The position numbers and the translations under genes are program-made. Source: Ariolimax columbianus (lineage: Eukaryota; Mollusca; Gastropoda; Stylommatophora; Arionidae). Taken from it: a DNA stretch of 64,000 bases. Each line of letters opens with the position of its first letter. Positions within the stretch are counted from its first letter, which is position 1. Below the pieces are notes generated by a model that worked only from the letters and a program-made list of their open reading frames with translations, had not been told where the DNA came from and searched no databases. Below are positions 56,627-64,000 of the stretch, in pieces. The stretch spans positions 126,352,974 to 126,416,973 of the forward strand of contig JAVGWX010000003.1 in assembly GCA_036924085.1 (NCBI GenBank), in the 5' to 3' direction.

Positions 56627-58635
56627 TTGATTCAACTTTCGCTTTAAACACCACTTTTAAGAAGAAGAAACAGAGATGGAAGTCTTTGGCCTGTTTAGTA
56701 AATAAACACTTCCAATAAATAACCGTGTCGATTGAACAGACTTTGTGTAATACCCTAGTGGATCAGTTATCCACTTATTAGGTATGAAAGAACACACCTA
56801 ATCCACCCACAGTTGGACGTCGCAATAAGCGATTAAGAAGAGCTGTGGATGAGTGGTCTGACAGCCTCATCATGCGAACTATAGTACTACAGAATTATTG
56901 CAAGAGCACATACATGTGCTGGCACAGACTTCCAGCTTGAAGGTCTGTAATGTCTGAAAATACACCGTGGAACGGTTTTTGTGAAAAGTGATTAAACAGT
57001 TTGAAATATTCCATTATGTCAGACGTTCCAGGCCAAATGTGTCTTCTTATTTGGCAAGAGAACTTGAAAGCTGTCGGGAAATGTGCCAGTGTCAGCTTTC
57101 AAATATATAAGATGCCAATAAGCTGACCCAGGTCACTAATACTTGACTATAAATACGTCAGAATTGCGATGGATATATGAGGACACATAGAAATGGTTAT
57201 ACGATATTCCTGCCTGGTGATCCGGTGGCTCACATTCAATTTCAAAACTAGTAACTTTCAAAGTCTTTGCTTTCATTTATTTCTTCTTTCGCTTCTGCTT
57301 CGTGTTATTATAATAATTATTATGAATTGCCTTCACAATTTAGCTTATAATTTCCTTGTCATCTTCTATGTTCTTTAACACTGAGTATAGACAACTCTTA
57401 AACAACCAACAAACTATAGTGTAGCGACAGAAGAAATACCTCTTTAACACTGAATATAGACAACCCTCAAACAACCAACAAAATATAGTGCAACTACCCA
57501 AGAAAAACCCCTTCCGTGTCGGGCAATGATCAAACACTCTTTTTTGTCCGACAATCATTTTTGTTCTTATCCAACCGGTTTCTTCTTCCTCTCCTTTTCG
57601 TTCCATGAGATACGAGGTTTGCTACAGCTGGTTCCCATACAGAAAACACGTATCAAAGTACGTTTACGCACTCTCGATGTGCGTGCCGGTATCACTTTTC
57701 GTTCATGATTAGAATCCTACTGTACACTACAAGTATGTATCTCCATTATCTGTTGATCTATAAGTTTCTACTTTTAGCATATAACCATATGTTGTATTTT
57801 CCTTTAAAAAAATGAGCAAACCAGCGATGGAAGAAACGTTTCTCATCAGCTGCTCAGTTTGATCGCCTCATAAATATGCTTATTTGCTGAATTTTTGTAA
57901 TTTTTGAATAGTGTCACACATGATATACGTTGGTTACAAGCTTGTGAGCAAGTCATAATCTCGTATGTATATATGACTAGTTGTCAACACACGATGATCA
58001 TTTGGTAATGCTATCTTGACTCAATGCTGTTTTGCCATCGTACTGCCCTTGATGGGGTGTGAGCGATGGTGAGTAGTGTTGATGACAGTGTTGGTCAGAG
58101 GTGCGTTTTCAAACACGTAAGATTCAGTTTTGGAGAGATACGGATTAGTGTTTGTTAAGAACACATTGTAATAACCGATACATTTAGATGGGAAGGATAT
58201 ATTGGCCTACAAGGTACAGGATCTTTCAAAAGCATTGCAAGATTAACGTAAGCAATCACATTTATTATCCCTGATTAGGTACATGAAGATATGCAGAGAT
58301 TGAGAAATTACTAAGGCCTGTTGGCAAGATTCAAGCAGGAGAAGGGGGGAGGGGATATAAATAAGGAGAAAGAAGTACAAGAAGATTAACAAGAGAAATG
58401 TTTTTCTAGGTAAAGAGCAGTAGGTACAAAAACGGCAAAAACTGAACGTTTGACAATTGTACGTCTTCTTTGATGATAAACATGGCTACAACACAATGAC
58501 AGGATATTGGAAATTTTGACATTTAAAGCAATTGTTAAATTTTTAAAACGTATATTTTGTCATTACTCGTACTTTGTGTTATCTGCACGTCGGACGCAGT
58601 ACCAACAAGTACATCAAATATAGATTCATGTATAT
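56627..58635. other. About 2 kb without a recognised gene; 70-bp duplication
   Basis: A 70-bp unit (CTTTAACACTGAGTATAGAC, AACTCTTAAACAACCAACAA, TATAGTG) occurs twice at 57369-57510. Otherwise I see nothing on either strand. Confidence 0.45.
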
Positions 58636-58725
58636 GACCGGCGATAGCTCATTTGGTAGAGTAGATGGCCGTAGCGAAAAATGTATACATTTTTAGGTAG
58701 CTGGTTTGAATCCGGCTCGTGGACA
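58636..58725 (+). other. tRNA-like sequence (SINE head or tRNA pseudogene)
   Basis: TAGCTCATTTGGTAGAGTA (D-arm and A-box) and GCTGGTTTGAATCCGGC (T-arm, 5-bp stem, seven-base loop, B-box) are well formed. The acceptor stem is poor (about 5 of 7 pairs). No normal anticodon arm can be drawn, because an 18-base perfect palindrome, AAAAATGTATACATTTTT (58677-58694), lies between the arms. A functional tRNA is therefore unlikely. A SINE head or pseudogene fits better. Confidence 0.55.
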
Positions 58726-59451
58726 TTTTGTCTTTTTTCAAAGTTGAATGCTCATAAGCTTTTCAATTGTTTAAATTGAATGTGAAAACCTCTATTGAAG
58801 ACATGCGCAAAGTTTTTATTGACAGTTGATACTTTTATTACTCACGGGGTTTATCAAAATAGATATATATATATAAACATTTACATAATTATCATATCAT
58901 ATACATTATATATGTATATATTTATATTTATATTTCGTTCGAACGCCGGTCACAGTGGTGAAAATGTTGTTTAAGTATATTAATGTTGATGATTTACTTC
59001 TGTCATTATTGACATATTATTGCTCGAATAATTATAATGTTCACATTTTGTATTATTGATCTGAGAACTGATAGCTGTAGATGGACTTAGTAATGACAAA
59101 AGGCAGGTTCATCAGCATGATATGTCCTTCATAATGGCACAGACGACCAATGGCTTTCCTTACCTTGTGTCGTATGAACATTCCGTGGCTTTGTTGTGGC
59201 CATCCTAAAAGTGATCTCCTCTCTGTTTTTCCTGTCTTGACATTCCCCATTGACATATTCTTTTCCTAACAGTTTGAATTACATTTTTGAAATGTCTGCA
59301 CAACATAACACAGACCATCATCCATACACTCCTTCTGAGTGGGGGTGGGGGGTGGGAGAGAGTTGGGGGGAAGGAGGGTTAAGCGTATGGACTTCAAAGA
59401 AAGATCTAGAAACAGTACCTGATTTGTACCAAGACAAATTGGGCAAGTCAT
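58726..59451. other. No recognised gene; G-rich run near 59340
   Basis: A G-rich run (GGGGGTGGGGGGTGGG, then GGGGGG) lies at about 59340-59380. (TA)n sequence lies at 58862-58930. Nothing coding is recognised. Confidence 0.45.
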
Positions 59452-59690
59452 ATTAGATCTTCTGGTTGAAGTGTGGTATAGGAACGTATTGGGCTATCAA
59501 TATAAGATATTATGGTTGAAGTGGGGTTTGGAGACATATTAGTCAATCCATCTGAAATCTTCTGGTTGAAGTGGCGTAGGGAGACATATTGGGCAATCAA
59601 TATGAGATTTTCTGGTTGAAGGGAGGTTTGGAGACATAATAACCAACGCATCTGGGATCTTCTATTTGAAAGGGGGGTATGGAAACAAAT
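59452..59690. repeat. 50-bp minisatellite, 5 copies, 100-bp higher order
   Basis: Units start CTTCTGGTTGAAGTG. Alternate units carry GGGCAATCAATATGAGA and A-CCAACGCATCTGGGAT-type sequence, so the true repeating block is 100 bp. Confidence 0.9.
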
Positions 59691-59957
59691 CGGAAATCTG
59701 GTATCGTTTAACGGATAAGAATCCATGAAATAGAGAGTGAAATGAAATAACAAGAAACTATTATCAACATTTTGTCAGTTCCCTCTGGAGTATATGTTTT
59801 CAACAAATACTCGCAACGCCCTTCTGTACGTTCAAGCACAGCCAGCGTCTTGCTTGTTTCGTTTCTATGTCTGGATCTCTCTTCTGCATTCGTCTTTTGG
59901 TCTGCCTCTACCTCTCTTACCCTGGGCATTCCACAGCAGAGACTGCCTTGTATCAGT
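59691..59957. other. No recognisable feature
   Basis: Short unassigned gap between the 50-bp array and R1 copy 5. Confidence 0.4.
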
Positions 59958-60320
59958 TTATTTGTTGTTGTTTTGAATGACCACAATGAGTAAGTTTACT
60001 CTTTTATATGCCCTGAAAAGGACCTTAAGTGACGGGTTGCAGTAACTTTCCTCATATCCTGAGCGTGCTGATGAAGGTAGATCGGAGTTCTCCATGCGGT
60101 TGGGCTATGTTTGACTGCATCTGCGTGTCGCTCACTACTACGGGGATCACGTCTATGCCACACCTCGTTAGCCAATCTGCCATGAAAATAATCCGTTTCC
60201 TGTGTGAGTTACGAGGAAACCAAAATCAGGGTCTTGGCCATTATATTTTGCCTGACCCTGTCTAGCATGTCTGATCAGTTTATTTTGCCTGACCAGACGT
60301 CAGTCTTCCTCCCCCAGTTG
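59958..60320 (+). mobile_element. R1 dispersed repeat, copy 5
   Basis: It begins TTTTGAATGACCACAATGAG after TTGTTG. It holds all R1 blocks, and near its end reads TATTTTGCCTGACCCTG, TCTAGCATGTCTGATCAG, TTTATTTTGCCTGACC. This is one full and one partial unit of the sequence that forms the array at 17892-19290. The frame 60029-60265 is open across it. Confidence 0.8.
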
Positions 60321-60785
60321 ATTTTTTTTAATGTTCTCGTTATGCAATGCCAGCGTTTGCTTCCCAATCGGCGTTCTATTAACGTGATTTTAAACATAAA
60401 TTATGTTATTTACAATAATATTGGTTTGGAGACTGAGATACACCATCATATTGGCTTTTTAAAACAGCAAAGACACAGACTTGACCATTTTGAATTTTGC
60501 ATTTCTTAAAAAGGATCGCAAAAGCTGGATAAACAAGGCTATTGTCTTGGTTCCTGACAAGTTACTGTTTTGCCGGTGGGGATCTACTGACTTCTACAGA
60601 CATTGTTTATTCAGGGTTAGAATTCCTTGAACCGAGTCATACTGCTTCTTGACAATGGATGACTGCAAATTTGCATAAACGTTTACATAGTTCCGTTGTA
60701 TACTGACGCGATTCGTCGTTGGTTCTTGGTAATAGAGAGAATATTTACAAACTAACAGCGGGAAGGTACATAAATAACAGTAATA
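60321..60785. other. No recognisable feature
   Basis: Unassigned sequence. Confidence 0.4.
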
Positions 60786-60912
60786 TACTATCTATCCGTC
60801 TATCTCTATACATCTATCTATTTATCTATCTATCTATTTTTCTATCTATCTATATCTGTATATTTATATTTGTGTATATATGTGTATATATATTTATATA
60901 TATATATGTATA

Positions 60913-60971
<59 letters not shown>

Positions 60972-60985
60972 TATTTGTATTTCTA
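60786..60985. repeat. (TATC)n and (TA)n microsatellite
   Basis: TATCTATC units pass into a long TA run with occasional TGTA. Confidence 0.95.
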
Positions 60986-61159
60986 TCTAACTTTAATAAG
61001 ATGGGACTTTTCTACCTATAAATTTATCTAAACATATATATCTCTGTTTGTATGACCGTCCTTTTATCCATCCATTGATCTATACACCCCACCCCACCCC
61101 CTCCCCAAATTATATTATCACTAAATCAAAATCGTTCAAAACAGTATGCACATTTTACT
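60986..61159. other. No recognisable feature
   Basis: Short gap, C-rich run CCCCACCCCACCCC near 61087. Confidence 0.4.
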
Positions 61160-61384
61160 GATGAGGTCCTAGAGTAATTAAACTTGCCCTAGTAAAGCTC
61201 GAATGCAGGTTAATTTTCAAGTTTTTATAAAATAATCGAACTCGTCTTGTTGCGGCTCTAGGCAATTGAATTCGAAATTGTTGCAGCCTAAAGTTGATCG
61301 AACTTGTCTTCACATGTCCCAAGAATAACCGAACTTGCGATCGTGCGGCTCCTGAATAATCGAACTTACTTTCCTGCGGCTTAT
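61160..61384. repeat. 31/33-bp minisatellite, left part (interrupted by LINE)
   Basis: Diverged units carrying AATAATCGAACTT and GCGGCTC. The right part of the array continues at 62927 after the LINE insertion. CTGCGGCTTAT at 61374-61384 is repeated at 62927-62937. Confidence 0.75.
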
Positions 61385-62926
61385 CTTCTTTCTTCTTCAT
61401 CGTACCCAGTCAGACAGTAACATTTATTTTTTCGAAAAAAGCAGCCGTCGTCCTGAGGCTGTCGACACTGCCATAGAGCGTGTCTAGTGTTGTCACTGGT
61501 GATGGCCACATCTGCTCTCTCTGGTCCTCGTATGTCGGGCAGTTTTGCAGCAAATGCTCAGCGGTCATTTTCCCGGTACCACACGGGCATTCGTCGGTAC
61601 CACCTATCTTCAATTTGTTGAATAGGTGGTACCTCAGTCTATTGTGGCCAGTGCGAAGTCTGAAGACCACGACCTGCTCTCTTCTGTTTAACTGGTAATA
61701 GGCATCGTTTTTAGTGTAGCCAGTATGTTCGGTTTCCCATTTGGTCGTGTATCTAGCTCTAAAAAGCCGTTTTGACTCTTCGTATGTTATACTAGTATCT
61801 GGTTGTGGCAGTTTTGCACCTTCTTTTGCCAGTCTGCCTGCCTCCTCGTTGCCTTGGATGTTGCAGTGGGATGGAACCCACTGCACCACTACCCTTTTTG
61901 GTGCGGCCTGCTGGCATAGTTGACAGAGTACTGCTCTTAAATCATTAAGTTCATCATTTTTCTGGCTTTTTAAGTGCTGTGACTACGTCCAGAGCATCTG
62001 TAAGCAGGACTATGTGGCTTTCTTTCCTTTAATCTGTCATCATTTCTTCCACTGCCGCCCTCAGTGCCTCTGCCTCCGATCTGATATTGCTTGTGTATTT
62101 TCCAGTAGCGAATGAAAGTGTTATTTTTATGCCATTTGGTAGGCTCAGGAATGCTCCTGCCCCTCCGTACTGTGTTGTATTTGTTACGGAACCGTCGGTG
62201 TATGCATGGATCTAGTTCATGCTTGGGTAGTTTTCCGTTATGTAACTCAGGGTAGTATCTCTTCTTTCTTTTTCAGACTGGCAGCTTTTGTTTCTAATAT
62301 CTGGTATATTTTCTACCACATCTGGAAATATATGCTGCCTCCAGGTAGGTTTTCGTACAGTAGGGATGGGCTTTGGTGTTAGTGTGTTCATGGGGTTTTC
62401 GTGCATCTTTGCTTTGGCTATTTCTGCAAAGTTTCTTCACTTTAGTTTCCCATTTCCGAAATTGTTTAGTCTCTGGTGCATTGGATGGTCAGTCAGTCTT
62501 CTGAGTTTCTCTGATTGCAGCTGGGCTCTGCAGTCTCTTCTGTCGGTCATGGATTGCAGGTTTGTAATCTTTTCAAGTTCTACAATTGGCGTTGACTTCA
62601 TGGCTCCTGTTATAACTCTCATGGCTTGATTTTGGAGTTTGCTAACTTTATCGAAGTTCGCCTTTGCTGCTGTTGTCCATACTCGCCATATTCGAGAACT
62701 GGTCTCACTCTTCCAGTGTACAGTTTCTTTAGTATGCTTTCGTCTGCTCCCCAGCTTGTGCCAGCAAGTTTCCTCATGATTGCCATTCTTTCTGTGGCTC
62801 TCATTCGGTTTCTCTCGATCTGACTTTTTTATGTCATGCGCCGATCAAATGTGACTCCCAGGTAGTTTGGGTTGTCGTTTGGCTGCAGGTATTTGCCGTT
62901 TAGACTTAATTTGGTGTTTTGTGGTT
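61385..62926 (-). mobile_element. Family-1 LINE copy C, 1.5 kb, 5'-truncated
   Basis: Minus strand. It starts in the late RT region near 62926, has RT C-terminal sequence (RATERMAIMRKLAGTSWGAD), then the RNase H domain and the zinc-knuckle end (QWVPSHCNIQGNEEAGRLAK, CPCGTGKMTAEHLLQNC), and a GAAGAAGAAAGAAG tail (about 61398-61385). The frame 61889-61410 is open, but upstream (61900-62630) several stops and shifts occur. In GNEEAGRLA the RNase H Asp of GNEEADRLA is Gly. An 11-base duplication CTGCGGCTTAT flanks the insert. It is very similar to copies A and E. Confidence 0.93.
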
Positions 62927-63235
62927 CTGCGGCTTATGAATAACCGAACTTACCTTCATACAGCTCTGTAATAACCGAACTTGCTTTCATACAGTCTGTA
63001 ATAACCGAACTTTCCTTCATGCAGTCTGTAAAAACCGAACTTGCCTTCATGCAGTCTGTAATAACCGAACTTGTCTTCATGCAGCTCATCAATAACCGAA
63101 CTTGCCTTCATGCAGTTCATCAATAACCGAACTTGCCTTCATGCAGTTCATCAATAACCGAACTTGCCTTCATGCAGTTCATCAATAACCGAACCTGCCT
63201 TCATGCAGTTCAGTAATACACGAAATTGTTTTCAT
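62927..63235. repeat. 31-bp minisatellite, right part, about 9 copies
   Basis: The unit is ATAACCGAACTTGCCTTCAT plus GCAGTTCATCA. Units nearest the LINE carry GCAGTCTGTA. The later ones decay. Confidence 0.93.
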
Positions 63236-64000
63236 ACGCTTATGAATAAACAAAACTTGTCATCATGCGGTCCAGGAATCAACGAATTTGCCATCATTTC
63301 GATTAACAATAATCCAAAAATGTTCTGCTTCTCAATATTAATCGAATTCGCCATCTTTCGACTGTTTTCATTAGGCAATATACTCAGAAAACGCGGATTG
63401 CTTATTCTTCACTGACCAATTTCAGGGAATGAAACTACGGAAACAATTTATGGAAATCACTAAGTTATGCCCCTGAATCTGACGAATTCATTTGAAAACT
63501 ATGCCATCTCAAAAGTTTAATGATCAAATGTAAGTAGTACCTTACTTCAGATGAACAAGCCACGATTATACACAATATGTTGAGTAGGTAATCTGAAGGA
63601 CAAACACATGGGGCAGTTTTTTGTTTTTTGAAAGTACATTTTAAGTATTGGGTGAGAGTAAAGATGGTCCAATAACAGACATAACTGTGAGGGATGAAGT
63701 TTTAGAAACTATCGTACTGGGTCGCAGAATATTATTGCTGGGTAGGGTTCTACATAACTTACCTTTTCTAACTGTGAGCACGTTGTGTTTTACCTCTGGG
63801 CGTGTGCAGACTTGGGATTTTATATGGTGCTTTTGTCGAATGTTTAAGAACAAACATTTATAATTGACAGAAGTCTTATAAAAATTCATTTTAATTCATT
63901 AAAAACTTCATACAGGCACTAAATAGATCATCTATTTCTTTAGTTTATGTTAACACTAATCCGTATTCCCGATCCGTACAAACCAAAGAACCACCATTTC
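63236..64000. other. No recognisable feature
   Basis: Unassigned AT-rich sequence to the end of the window. The first 130 bases contain decayed pieces of the 31-bp unit. Confidence 0.4.

Noticed and set aside
56397..56654. Poly-serine protein
   Set aside because: GAA tract translated on the minus strand.

Overview
This window looks like intergenic or large-intron DNA from an animal nuclear genome. The mixture of RNase H-bearing LINEs, a Penelope-like element, tRNA-derived SINEs and a very heavy load of minisatellites points to a lophotrochozoan. A gastropod mollusc is my best guess, inferred from style of repeats and not proven. I found no convincing host protein-coding gene, rRNA or functional tRNA. 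Every long reading frame is either retrotransposon-derived or an open frame running through a tandem repeat.

Layout. 0-10 kb: minisatellites (26 bp, a CT-rich composite, AGAT, 48 bp, 21 bp heptad-coding), one 530-bp tRNA-SINE, a LINE tail fragment and two adjacent SINEs. 10-20 kb: a Penelope-type 3' end, a decayed LINE, two copies of an unnamed dispersed repeat (called R1 here) interleaved with 66-bp repeats, a 2.9-kb LINE (family 1) nested inside a tRNA-SINE with a target-site duplication (TSD), and an R1 copy whose internal 38-bp unit has expanded to 37 copies. 20-30 kb: a LINE fragment, a Penelope-like GIY-YIG fragment, a nearly complete but old LINE (EN-RT-RNase H), a 40-bp array and inverted LINE pieces. 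30-40 kb: 23-bp, 39-bp and 26-bp arrays, a CR1/L2-like fragment, microsatellites and an RTE-like fragment. 40-50 kb: a short family-1 LINE with a perfect 15-bp TSD, 29-bp and 12/13-bp arrays, a third RNase H LINE family with a TSD, three further decayed LINE fragments and a 54-bp array. 50-64 kb: a 50-bp array, three copies of a second dispersed repeat (R2) ending in GAA tracts, two R1 copies, and a family-1 LINE inserted into a 31-bp minisatellite.

How the parts relate. Several LINE insertions of different families, and one R2 copy, end in a similar short sequence (ACG, then CA or A) followed by GAAGAAGAAG. That suggests a common 3'-end recognition signal and that R2 is mobilised by these LINEs. 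LINEs have landed in SINEs and minisatellites, and one mobile repeat (R1) has seeded a satellite. Boundaries, copy numbers and similarities were judged by eye; clade names are provisional.
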